DNA of 64,000 nt from Rhynchopus euleeides (taxonomy: Eukaryota; Euglenozoa; Diplonemea; Diplonemida; Diplonemidae), in the NCBI GenBank assembly GCA_963210315.1, contig OY723272.1, positions 682,001-746,000 of the forward strand, written 5' to 3'. The notes under the pieces were generated by a model. It was not told the DNA's origin, made no database searches, and saw nothing but the letters and a program-made list of their open reading frames with translations. The position numbers and the translations under genes were made by a program. Below are positions 54,109 to 63,933 of this stretch, piece after piece (within the stretch, counting starts at the first letter, position 1; each line of letters opens with the position of its first letter).

Positions 54109-54752
54109 GGACCATGTAGCATGTGCCCGGCTAGTATATAGTAACCAAGCCCTTGCGCTTCGACGGCCGTGGCATATCAGGGGGTAGCGTCGAATCATGG
54201 TACCGAAAGCCATTTTTTGGTTTCCTCCGGCACCCGAGGATGGCGCGAGCGGGAGAGGAACCGCGGAAGGAACCCAGCGCCTCACACCGTGCCCACCTAG
54301 TGGTCCACCGACGGGAAAGTTAAGTAACAATGTACCCCTGATCCCCCCAAAATTATATACACACACATGTTAAGAATTTTGCTTAGTGCAGGTCGCGCGC
54401 TCTGACGCACCGACGCGACCTCCACACACACATCGTTGAATGTGTTTGTGAATACTGATGTAGTGGTGTAGAACGTACCGATCCCCTGCTGCGGAGCAAG
54501 CGGCAGGGGTGGGGGTGGGGTGGGTGGGTGGTGGAATAAGATGAGAATGGCCAGAGATAACGAACGGCAGTCGCACGAAACAGAATAGAAAGAGAGAGAG
54601 ACTACTGGATCAGGACGGCAGGTTGGGGGTGGGCGCGGGGCGGAGGCAATGCAATGGGATCGGGAGTTCCCTGCCCCGGCCACCCTCCATCCAACCTTGG
54701 CATACTGTGGCTTCGTCGGTTTGACATGGGGGAATGGTTCAGCTGCACCACG
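54109..54752. other. Spacer, nothing recognised
   Basis: Short frames on the minus strand (54297-54683) reflect composition. No repeat family member or exon was recognised. Confidence 0.4.
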
Positions 54753-54881
54753 GACTAGTCGCCCGGACGACTAGTCGGGACGACGGGTGAAATGACGACG
54801 GGTGAAACGACGGGTGGCACCCGTCGACTCGACGGGTGGACCCGTCGAGTCGACGGGTGAACCTGCTGAAACGACGGGTGT
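54753..54881. repeat. Cluster of CGACGGGTG/CACCCGTCG palindromic modules
   Basis: At least eight CGACGGGTG-type words in both orientations, with a GACTAGTC palindrome pair at the left (54754-54778) and an ACCCGTCGACTCGACGGGT palindrome near 54819. It looks like a solo terminus of an iterated-palindrome element; no partner end was found within the window. Confidence 0.7.
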
Positions 54882-55192
54882 TCCAGCCATTTCCTGTTGA
54901 TATGGGCCAATTTCCATTAAAAACTAGGGGAGTACCTTGCATGGCATCAGGTTATTTTTCACGCCGAGCTATCTTCCCTGCACAGACCCACCCCCCCCAT
55001 TACTTTCCATTTACAATTCCTAGTTGGTGAAGGGGCTGCCCACCGGTGGACCACCAGGAGGGGGGTGAGCCATCCAGGTGGGCAGGGGGCCTGGGGGTGG
55101 GGCCTCAAGACAACTCCCCCACGACGTCACTCCGCTCTCGAGGACAAACAAAATCACCTACGTACCTGAACTGCCAAACACCCCCCCCTCAC
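54882..55192. other. Spacer, nothing recognised
   Basis: C-rich stretches and no repeat or ORF of interest. Confidence 0.35.
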
Positions 55193-56354
55193 TTACGGGT
55201 GCGCGGATCTCATGTGCTCTTCGCGCTTTACAGTGGTTTTAAAGAGCTCGAAACAAACACAGCAACGCTTTTGTGTCAGCACGCGCGAATGGTGACTGAG
55301 GTAGTGCTGGCTCAGTCCCTTCGATTTTGTCCGTTTGCCGCACTCCTGGCATGTGACAGTGCAGGTCTGACACGGCGCGTTGTTTTGTGGCCGATGTGCA
55401 GCATCATAATGCGCAAACAGTGCTTCTCTCGTGTGGACAACTTTGGAGCACACAATGCAGATATGTTGCTGCACAGGCACTGTACCGGATGGGGTTGGTT
55501 CTGGCACTTCTGGCACATCCTCGCTGTTGCCCCAGGATTTGGACTTGCAGATGCATGCGAGCAGCGTTGCCTTTGGAGTGGTGTTTTCCGGGTCGCCCAG
55601 AAATTGTTGGCCCCATCGCCCCCTTTTTGTGACGTGAGATCCAAGGCTGAGGGACTCGAGTCTCCGCTGCAGTGCTGCCGTTGCTCCCTTCCAACAAGCG
55701 TTCCTCGCGGTGACACAGCAGCAAAGCTTTATCGCGCCGAACTTCAGGAGGGTCGGGGTGCTCGGTTGGTCCAGCAGGCCGCACCCCTTGCCTTTGGTCC
55801 TCTGCATTTCGAAGAGCAGCAGGTCCCGTTCGGCGGTCTGCTGCGATGTCACCCTCAGGGCATGGCGTTTGGAGACGCCATTCCCCCTCTCCAGTTCCTC
55901 GTCACTCAGGGCGAGGGGGTGTGCATCTTCTGGATCAAACCAGTGGCTCATCGAATGGATATATGTAACACCACGCCCCTCGGATGTTCTCCCAGGTGAC
56001 ACCCACTCCAGGACAAACACAAGGATGTGCATTGCGATGAGCGAGAAGATGAACTGTTTCGCGCACTTTCCCTCCTGGTGGTACTTGATGGGGGATGTCG
56101 TTGTAGCGGAAATGCACAAGCATTTCCATTGCAATACAGAGTAGATGCTGCACCCCCTTCGTCTTGGTAATGGTGAGTAAGCGACTCAGAACATCTCTGG
56201 CCTGGTTTCCCGTCATGTTAGAACACGTTGAGCTGCCAAGGACAGCCTTCTGCACGGCAGGTCCATCAGGCAAGATCTCTGCGAGTATTGCGATGAACCC
56301 GTTTATGTCGGCAGGGGGGGTGACCAGTGTTGTTAGAAACCGAGTTTTAAACAT
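55193..56354 (-). pseudogene. Gene B copy 3: HW-PEDA module plus C2H2 zinc fingers, 5'-truncated and frameshifted
   Basis: Two overlapping frames (55935-56354 and 55193-56134) carry successive parts; one indel around 56070-56100 separates them. In order: a start that follows a TTTAAA array (LVTPPADINGF), MLVHFRYNDIP, then after the shift HSMSHWFDPEDAHPL, ERDLLLFEMQR, a cysteine-rich CCCVTA segment, and three C2H2-like fingers (CIVC, CQEC, CCVC, each with two histidines) ending HMRSAHP. The zinc-finger half matches copy 1 at 19126 and the middle matches copy 2 at 50207, which links all copies into one family. Gene A is not present upstream; the array, an inverted duplication and a Harbinger transposase are. 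Confidence 0.7.
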
Positions 56355-56383
56355 TTTAAACGTTTTAAAGTTTAAGGGGGGTG
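56330..56383. repeat. TTTAAA-type array abutting gene B copy 3
   Basis: TGTTGTTAG followed by GTTTTAAACATTTTAAACGTTTTAAAG. It replaces the N-terminal part of gene B copy 3. The same junction word and array type, in mirror orientation relative to the gene, abut gene B copy 4 at 63113-63128. Confidence 0.75.
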
Positions 56384-56633
56384 TCGATTATATCCAATTT
56401 TGTCAAAAAAATTTAAAAAAATCGGGGAAAAAACGCTGAATTTCGATGAAAAAAGGCGAAAAAAAGAGTATGGGGAGTTGGGTCCAGTTTAGCAAAGTTG
56501 TGATATTTTTCGGGTGTTTTTTTGAATGGGACACCCGAAGAACCCGATGATATGTGAATGACATGTGATGAAAAAGCATCCGCTGGACAAACCCCAAGCT
56601 TGCTGCAGCAAGCATCCGCAACGGCCAGTGGGA

Positions 56634-57818
56634 GTAGGGGGGGGGGGGGGGGGTAGGGGGGGTCAAATGGGGGTGACAAACACGATTTTTCAAAAAACCG
56701 GCGCAGAGGCCCCAAAGCCCCCGTAAACCCTCCAAACCCCCCCAGATCGGTCCGGAAACCCATCGAACCCCACTTTTCCACCATTCCGGGCACCTCAGGT
56801 GCCCGAATTGGGGTACCTAAATTTTGTGCCACCGTTTGGTACCGTACAGTGCCACTGTGTGGGAGGTTGGAAAAGAAAATGCCCCAACACACCACATCTG
56901 AGGGTTGCAATGCATGTTGCTTGCCAACCACGTCATCCGGTGGGTGTCAGGCGCTATGTAGGTGGCATTAGCCAGGTCTTCGATGTGTTCTGGCTTGTAT
57001 ATATACCTCCCTGCCTGCGGCACAGGCACTGCCTTTGTCCCCCACACCAGCCACAGAGAGCGTATTGTACTCGGTCCACGGTTGCTGATTCATTGTGATG
57101 CGTTGTATCCTCGAGTGAACGTCACACACTAGTGGCACCACCACCCGCCATCCGAGAGCTGTATTGACTTTGCGCGCTTCCGTTGTATTCACCTCGCCAC
57201 GCATATTGCACCGTTCAGTACCAGTGCTCTTGGGCCAGGCAAAGTAGACCGCAGCAACTACCAATTCTGGCACAATGGGTACCACGACAGCGCACTTCAT
57301 GTGTTCCCGGAATGTACAGCTCGTGTTGCAACAGTCGTTGTCAACACATCCCGGTTGTGGAGCACTGCTGCACAGGAATCACACGACCATCTGGACTGTT
57401 CCGTACCTACAGGCAGCCTCCCGGTGCATGGTGGCAGGGAGGTATATATACAAGCCAGAACACATCGAAGACCTGGCTAATGCCACCTACATAGCGCCTG
57501 ACACCCACCGGATGACGTGGTTGGCAAGCAACATGCATTGCAACCCTCAGATGTGGTGTGTTGGGGCATTTTCTTTTCCAACCTCCCACACAGTGGCACT
57601 GTACGGTACCAAACGGTGGCACAAAATTTAGGTACCCCAATTCGGGCACCTGAGGTGCCCGGAATGGTGGAAAAGTGGGGTTCGATGGGTTTCCGGACCG
57701 ATCTGGGGGGGTTTGGAGGGTTTACGGGGGCTTTGGGGCCTCTGCGCCGGTTTTTTGAAAAATCGTGTTTGTCCACGTAAAAGGGTGGCATTTGACCCCC
57801 CCTAGGGGGGGGGGGGGG
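56634..57818. repeat. Inverted duplication, arms about 380 bp, loop about 410 bp
   Basis: Arms 56634-57015 and 57429-57818 are reverse complements, essentially perfect over about 330 bp from the GACAAACACGATTTTTC edge (56675 and 57773) to the CCTCCCTGCC edge. A 14-bp deletion lies near the outer end of the left arm. Each arm carries the frame YKPEHIEDLANATYIAPDTH ... GTKRWHKI, and the loop is open on the minus strand, so an unassigned gene fragment may be duplicated head to head. Such near-identity implies recent origin or ongoing gene conversion. Confidence 0.9.
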
Positions 57819-58373
57819 GCGGGGGCCTCCTGTCAGTCCGGTCTGATCTGCGACACGGTACGGCACACCGGCAGAATGCCGCTGACGGAACAACAAACAG
57901 TCCACGAGAGACGACCGCACGAGAACTGATACGATATCCAAGTCGCTAAGTAAGTCACACCACATGGACGTGATCTGCTCCTTTCTTTGGTTAAAAAAGG
58001 GAAAGGCACGTGGGAAGGACACTGAAGGTCGGAGGCTCCACCGAAAGAATCTCGGAAGGATGATACCTCGGCCGCGCGTTGAAGAGCGCGGGATCTTCCA
58101 CTTACTGGGAAGGATGTCTGACACTCGCCTGATATGGCGGGGGGGGGGGGGTCGAAAAGGAAAGCCCGGGCCCGGAAAAGTTTCTGCCGATGGATCTTCG
58201 ACAGACGAAACGAATGCGAAACAAATACCTGCTGGAATAGTGTAGCCACAGCTCATCAGAGCTGTCAACTGCACTGAGTTCTGCAAGCCCAAAATCACAG
58301 ATAACGAAACGAAGCAAACCATAGATCATAACAAAACGAGGCAGGGCGTCATCTCTTCGACCCTGCCTGGCAA
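57819..58373. other. 3' flank of the Harbinger transposase
   Basis: Contains a G run at 58139-58150 and no recognised exon. The terminal inverted repeat of the transposon was not found here. Confidence 0.4.
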
Positions 58374-59615
58374 TTACCTGCCCTTCTTCGCAGCCTTCCC
58401 GCCGGGCTTCTTCGCCCCACCCTTCTTCGGAGCGGCCTTTTGCTTGGGGGTAGCAGACCCCCCCCTGGGTTTCTTGTTTGGGGGGGCCGTCCCGCTAGCA
58501 GGCGAGCTCTCTGAAGGCCGCTTCTTCTGCGGCTGCGCAGGGGTCTTCTTCTCCTTCGTAGGGGGCGCCTGCTTCTGCGGCTGCGCAGGGGTCTTCTTCT
58601 CCTTCGTAGGGGGCGCCTGCTTCTGCGGCTGCGCAGAGGTCTTCTTCTCCTTCGCAGGGGGCGGGGCTTCGGAGGTGCGCTTCTTTTTCCGTGGTCTCTC
58701 GTCGTCAGAAGATGAAGAAGATGCAGACGAAGAGGCAGAAGAGGAAGTAGTAGTAGTAGTCGTTGTTGTTGAAGAGGTATGCGGGGAAGAAGAGGAAGAA
58801 GGGGAGAAGTCAGACGAATCTTCCGTGTCCGACGAGTCGCCGCTCTCCAGATCGCCACACTCCGAGGACCGCAGACTGCCCGCGTCCACGTCATCCTCTT
58901 CCGCACCGTCCATGAAGAGCCGATCCTTATCGGCGGAGGGACTCCACACCTCCCTGCTCGCGGAGGACTTCCAGGTCCCAGGTTCCACCGACAGCTCGGC
59001 GTCAGTGAGGGCGCCCCATGCCTCCCTGGCTACGAGGGTCTGCCACGTGGCCTTCTTCTTCTTCTTAGCCCACAACTCCAGCAGGGCGTCGGCCGCAGCC
59101 TGCGAGGCCAGAGCATCAGCCTCGCTCCACGGGTACTTCGCCGTGGTCTGCTGGCGGGTGAGCGTGCTCGCCTTGAGCGTGTACCCGCACAGGGGCATCT
59201 CCGGGATACTCCAGCGAAGCCTGAAGTTGTGGAGGTGGGCACACACCTGGAAGCACGAGTTCAGCCATTCGAGGCCGCCCGTGACATTCTGCAGGTTCCA
59301 GATCTCCCGGAAGACCTTGAACGACTGCTTCAGCCGTGCGATGGCCCTCTCCACACGCGAACGGGCAGCAGCGTGTGCGCGGTTAAACTCCACGCACGCA
59401 GGAGTACGCAGGCGGGTGAAGAAGTCGAAGTCCGACGCCCTGTTCTCGTCGTTGGACTTCGCGACGCGGCGGTTCGGGATCACCACACATGCTGCGTCAG
59501 CATATGCCCCATCACCGAGGACGATGTCGTTCGGCCGGAGGGGGACCCGCTTGTAGCTGTCGGCCTTCGGGGCCTGCCTGGCGGATCCCCAGATATCCCC
59601 ATCGGGTCGGGGCAA
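58374..59615 (-). CDS. PIF/Harbinger-type DDE transposase, 5'-truncated, with long lysine-rich tail
   Basis: The frame has 413 codons and no upstream ATG; it opens at a TTG inside the minisatellite, so the true start is missing or lies in an upstream exon. Residues 30-150 match the second half of the DDE_4 domain: DIVLGDGAYADAACVVIP (second D), then EFNRAHAAARSRVERAIARL (the E), then a VCAHLHNFRLRW close. The first catalytic D (GxxDGTH-type) is absent. Residues about 255-310 are an acidic/serine-rich linker with threonine and serine runs, and about 310-413 a basic tail with three 16-residue KEKKT-x-AQPQK repeats, unusual for this family. The transposase would cut and paste elements with TWA duplications, such as the MITE family in this window. 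Confidence 0.85.
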   Translation of the reverse strand: MPRPDGDIWGSARQAPKADSYKRVPLRPNDIVLGDGAYADAACVVIPNRRVAKSNDENRASDFDFFTRLRTPACVEFNRAHAAARSRVERAIARLKQSFKVFREIWNLQNVTGGLEWLNSCFQVCAHLHNFRLRWSIPEMPLCGYTLKASTLTRQQTTAKYPWSEADALASQAAADALLELWAKKKKKATWQTLVAREAWGALTDAELSVEPGTWKSSASREVWSPSADKDRLFMDGAEEDDVDAGSLRSSECGDLESGDSSDTEDSSDFSPSSSSSPHTSSTTTTTTTTSSSASSSASSSSSDDERPRKKKRTSEAPPPAKEKKTSAQPQKQAPPTKEKKTPAQPQKQAPPTKEKKTPAQPQKKRPSESSPASGTAPPNKKPRGGSATPKQKAAPKKGGAKKPGGKAAKKGR

Positions 59616-60860
59616 CCTCTAACATAGGTTCCAAGGCATGGGGCAACCTCTCACATAGGTTCCCAGGCATGGGGCAACCTCGCAGATAGGTTCCAAGGCA
59701 TGGGGCAACCTCGCAGATAGGTTCCAAGGCATGGGGCAACCTCTCACATAGGTTCCAAGGCATGGGGCAACCTCGCAGATAGGTTCCAAGGCATGGGGCA
59801 ACCTCTAACATAGGTTCCCAGGCATGGGGCAACCTCGCAGATAGGTTCCAAGGCATGGGGCAACCTCTAACATAGGTTCCCAGGCATGGGGCAACCTCGC
59901 AGATAGGTTCCAAGGCATGGGGCAACCTCTCACATAGGTTCCCAGGCATGGGGCAACCTCGCAGATAGGTTCCAAGGCATGGGGCAACCTCTCACATAGG
60001 TTCCCAGGCATGGGGCAACCTCGCAGATAGGTTCCAAGGCATGGGGCAACCTCTCACATAGGTTCCAAGGCATGGGGCAACCTCTCACATAGGTTCCCAG
60101 GCATGGGGCAACCTCGCAGATAGGTTCCAAGGCATGGGGCAACCTCTCACATAGGTTCCAAGGCATGGGGCAACCTCGCAGATAGGTTCCAAGGCATGGG
60201 GCAACCTCGCAGATAGGTTCCAAGGCATGGGGCAACCTCTAACATAGGTTCCCAGGCATGGGGCAACCTCGCAGATAGGTTCCAAGGCATGGGGCAACCT
60301 CTCACATAGGTTCCCAGGCATGGGGCAACCTCGCAGATAGGTTCCAAGGCATGGGGCAACCTCTCACATAGGTTCCAAGGCATGGGGCAACCTCTCACAT
60401 AGGTTCCCAGGCATGGGGCAACCTCGCAGATAGGTTCCAAGGCATGGGGCAACCTCTCACATAGGTTCCAAGGCATGGGGCAACCTCGCAGATAGGTTCC
60501 AAGGCATGGGGCAACCTCTAACATAGGTTCCCAGGCATGGGGCAACCTCGCAGATAGGTTCCAAGGCATGGGGCAACCTCGCAGATAGGTTCCAAGGCAT
60601 GGGGCAACCTCTAACATAGGTTCCAAGGCATGGGGCAACCTCTCACATAGGTTCCCAGGCATGGGGCAACCTCGCAGATAGGTTCCAAGGCATGGGGCAA
60701 CCTCGCAGATAGGTTCCAAGGCATGGGGCAACCTCTCACATAGGTTCCCAGGCATGGGGCAACCTCGCAGATAGGTTCCAAGGCATGGGGCAACCTCTAA
60801 CATAGGTTCCCAGGCATGGGGCAACCTCGCAGATAGGTTCCAAGGCATGGGGCAACCTCT
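59611..60860. repeat. 31-bp minisatellite, about 40 copies
   Basis: The monomer is GGCATGGGGCAACCTCGCAG plus ATAGGTTCCAA, with variants CTCACATAGG, CTAACATAGG and CGCAGATAGG and a C/A change before AGGC. Units with TTCCC often alternate with units with TTCCA, giving 62-bp dimers. All minus-strand frames in it are periodic artefacts (31-residue repeats). It abuts or interrupts the 5' end of the Harbinger transposase; it could lie in an intron of that gene. Confidence 0.95.
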
Positions 60861-61231
60861 GTGGGTTCATCACTATTCGTTTTTTCGTGTGGACCTGTCT
60901 CTCATTTGAGGCCCGAGAATCGCGTTTCCGAGGCCTGTGCGTGGTCGCAGTGCCCTCTGATGTCCAAAAACTACCCATTTTGGCCCCGAAAAAAAAATGC
61001 GAGCATCTCCCCCTACAAACCCCGGCCTTACCACAACACAGGCCCGAAAAACCGGGAACCGGGAAAAACCGGGAATCTGGGGTGTCGATTCAGTTTCATT
61101 CCCGGTTTTGGATTCCCGGTTTTTCCGGCCTCCGGAGGGGATTTTTTCACGGATTTTCGCCAAGGGAAAAAAACCAGGGAACCGGGAATTTCCGGGAAAA
61201 GTCGACACCCCCCTAAAACGCCGTTTTAAAT
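60861..61231. repeat. CCGGGAA-module inverted repeats
   Basis: At 61028-61216, ACCGGGAA words are iterated and inverted (TTCCCGGTTTT), and GGTGTCGA near 61080 recurs inverted as TCGACACC at 61201-61208. It resembles the CCGGTTTT modules at 40459-41434 and near 41375. The first 170 bp contain nothing recognised. Confidence 0.6.
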
Positions 61232-61564
61232 TACCGTATACGTAAATATTATGGAACGTAAATATTATGGAACGGGCCCATTTTTGGCCGGTCCGTTCCA
61301 TAATATTTACGTTCCATAATATTTACAGGGCCAGTTGGGGACTCGGTGGTGAGGACGGCTTGCGTCAGGAATCGCGCGAAAAGTGCACGAGTAGGTCCCG
61401 TCAGGGACTCTGTATGCCGTCCGATCACCTGGTCCAAGTCCCCGAGTCGCAGAAAGCCCTGTAAATATTATGGAACGAAAAAAATCTGGAACGCCAACCC
61501 ACCAGCGTTCCAAAATATTTACGTTCCATAATATTTACGTTCCATAATATTTACGTATACGGTA
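61232..61564. mobile_element. Foldback element with 16-bp iterated inverted termini (copy 3)
   Basis: Inverted ends TACCGTATACGTAAATATTA are followed by 16-bp GGAACGTAAATATTAT units, two on the left arm and three on the right, and a central spacer of about 120 bp. TTTAAA-type sequence lies just outside both ends. Architecture and module length equal those at 1540 and 38902; only the module bases differ. Confidence 0.82.
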
Positions 61565-61599
61565 TTTAAAATGGGGTTTAAAACGGGGTTTAAAACGGC

Positions 61600-61740
61600 A
61601 AAAAACCCTGCAAAATATAGGGGGAGACTTTTCGATTTTTTTTTCTGGAACCCAAAATTGGTCGTTTTGGGCCATCTGAGGCCATCTTCGGCAAAAAAAT
61701 CCAATTTTGAGGCTCCCTGGGGGTCCCAAATGGGTGAACA
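61600..61740 (+). repeat. Dispersed repeat shared with 14640-14770
   Basis: The word order TATAGGGGGA, CTTTTCGA, a T run, GGCCATCTGAGGCCATCTTCG, and CCCAAATGGG near the end parallels 14645-14770 with moderate divergence. In both places it follows the inner end of a palindromic array. Confidence 0.6.
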
Positions 61741-62960
61741 AATTCCCTGTGTGAAATAGCCTATTGCAGGCCTTTTGAGCATGATCAGGCAAACACAGCT
61801 GTGTGGCAGGGCTTTCTGCGAAAATTCGCCTCCTGGTGAAGTGGGCTACTTTTCACTCTCCATTCACCCTGGCCTCAACCCGTTCCTCTGCTCACCCTGA
61901 CGCAAGCTCATGCCCTCATCGTTGACAATCACCCAGAAAAGATTCAGGATGGTACAGTACAGACTCGGGTGCACGAACGATCCAACGGTGGTGCCTGTTT
62001 GACTTGCTGGTGTATGGTTGATCATTGCTTGTTCCGTACATTTCGCTTTCTCAGCGCCCCCGCCTTCACCGAAACCCGATGCCCCAACACGAGCGGTGTG
62101 GCGCCCGTGGTACTGACCCCTTCGGACCTTAACTCCAGCGGTAGCCGCCGGTTTCTTCAAAGAAACTCATCGATGATGTCCCCCCAGAGTGCAGGTTCCT
62201 GCTGCCTACCCACGATCATTAGGGTGCCGAGAGAATGGCTAGGTGATCAATAATTGTCCCAAACACTAGCTTGGCAACAGCCAGAGCAACCCCAGGTGGG
62301 GCGCAGCCGAGTGCTGCAACCATCGTTCTGACAGCAACAACATCACCTGGCTGTCTTGTTGAACACAGCCGTGATGAAGCTGGCTGCACTTCCTGTTTGG
62401 AGTTCATCGGGATCCGTTCTGCAAAAGTGAAAGTTGGAGGCAAAGAATAGATGACGAGGATGGTTACGCCTTTTGTAGGCTTCTCTCGATCAGAGAAGTC
62501 GGGCGTCCATAGGAGAGTAAAGGGAATACAGATATGCTCCTCTCAAAGAGGGGCAGGCTAAAGGTAGGCTCCAGGTGGCAACTGGAACTGTGCAACTTTT
62601 CCAGAAGGTGCTTCCAGGACTGTCGAAGGAGCTGGTGGAGTTCGCTGGGTCCATTGCCATCCCCATCATGGTGATCCGGCCTTCAACCTGCGACTTTGTA
62701 TCATGGATTCAGCTCAAAAGGGTGCACATCGAGTGATGCAAGATGAAGATTCGACACTCCAGAAATATGCTGATGTCAAACTGCATTATTCCTGAGAACA
62801 ACGGAGGGGGTGTGCCAACTGATGCCGGTGCGATTGATGCAACCCTCACCACAACGTCAGTGCCACCTATTTTCCACCAATAATGTGTCCGCTGTGACAG
62901 GAATGCAGGAATAATCACCCAGAATATGAGCTGGGGGGCCTCAGGGGGCATGGAAAAAAT
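61741..62960. other. Coding-like but unassigned region
   Basis: Several frames have amino-acid composition typical of proteins (for example 61864-62160, 62219-62443 and 62709-62951 on the minus strand; 61969-62253 plus) but none exceeds 100 codons or has a motif I can name. The minus-strand pieces include two FWVI segments. It may be the decayed remainder of the element containing the gene A/B copy to its right. Confidence 0.3.
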
Positions 62961-62999
62961 TTTTTGGCCGAAAAAAATTTTTTTTGGTGTGAAAACACC

Positions 63000-63113
63000 A
63001 CAGAAACGCCCTGTTTTAACCCCCGTTTTAAACTCCGTTTTAAATTAATTTAAAACGCGTTTTAATTTAAAACATTTAAAACATTTAAAACGTTTAAAAC
63101 GTAAAGTTTTAAA
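63000..63113. repeat. TTTAAAACG palindromic array abutting gene B copy 4
   Basis: CCCGTTTTAAA, TTTAAATTAATTTAAAACGCG and ATTTAAAACG words are iterated on both strands. It ends at CTAACAACA (63120), which is the mirror of the TGTTGTTAG junction at 56330. Confidence 0.75.
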
Positions 63114-63120
63114 TGGGGGC

Positions 63121-63271
63121 TAACAACAATGGGGGTGACCCCTGCGTACAGGCTCTCAAACCCAGCTTCATGAAGTTCCTGGATGCTAGCCCTGTGGCAG
63201 GCGTGGAGCTGTTTCAACCAGTCATTTCGTGGTGTGGTACAAAACGCGCTCCTGTGCGAAGATGACCCCAT
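63121..63271 (-). pseudogene. Gene B copy 4: N-terminal fragment
   Basis: From a possible ATG at 63271 the frame gives MGSSSHRSAFC, W-x-KQLHACHRASIQELHEAG and FESLYAGVTP, matching residues about 5-50 of gene B copy 2. It is then cut by the TTTAAA array; the rest of the protein is not found to the left. The upstream gene A frame ends about 39 bp before this ATG, so order and strand follow the A-B pattern. Confidence 0.6.
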
Positions 63272-63309
63272 CTTACTAAATGCCGACCACAGCTCAAGAT
63301 GGTCCCCTG

Positions 63310-63933
63310 CTACCCTAAGCAGGCGAGCCGAAACATCACGTTCGCCTTTTCGAAAACCCCTCTCTGCACTCTTGCGATTTGCTTCAGGAAGTTGAACGTG
63401 AACCACGTTCTGTACTCATCCTTCTGCTTATCGGCAACTGTCACCAACCGTGTTGCGAAGGCACCGTCGAAAATGCCTACGGCCAGCCTGCTCTGCTGGG
63501 TCTTCTGTGCCTGTTTCTTCTCCGCCTCGTACAGCTTCACCATAGCTGCAGTGCCGCGGGGCAGGCGTCGGCCATCTCCTTGAGCCCTGTCGGGTGGTCC
63601 TTCCCGTTGCTCTTCCGGAGGCCCAACCCGACAAACTCGATGTCTGACCCGCTATTGACACGGGCAGCGTACATCGTGCGACCATCCTTCGCGGTCGACT
63701 TGCTGATCACCCCACCCCCCACCTTCTCATACTTTTTGTACAGGGCAAGACTGATGATGGGATCAGTCGACTTGATTATCCGCCAGCTTGCCGAGAAGCT
63801 GCTTCAGGGCCATGTGGCTCAACCCATCAGCATCACGCTCGACAACATACGTGTTGATCCAAGCACGTACAAACACCGTCATGTCCACAGCGCTGGCGAG
63901 GGCCTGCGCTGCAGTACGCTTTGCCGCTGGCAT
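63310..63933 (-). pseudogene. Gene A copy 3: frameshifted
   Basis: From the ATG at 63933, MPAAKRTAAQALASAV leads to FVRAWINTYVV and HMALKQLLGKLAD, then TGA at 63763. In a shifted frame the protein continues as IIKSTDPIISLALYKKYEK and DIEFVGLGLRKS, aligned with gene A copy 1 (LFVEYYV, NTALKALIGKITG, TVSAAMGARYKEYQGG, DTEFIGVRI). A further shift near 63540 opens a frame to 63310 without clear similarity. At least two indels make this a dead copy. The first exon-like piece (56 codons) is too short to be noticed by length alone. Confidence 0.65.

Noticed and set aside
57183-57631. ORFs in the 57-kb inverted duplication as separate genes
   Set aside because: The same frame occurs in both arms because of the inversion; at most one short duplicated fragment is present.
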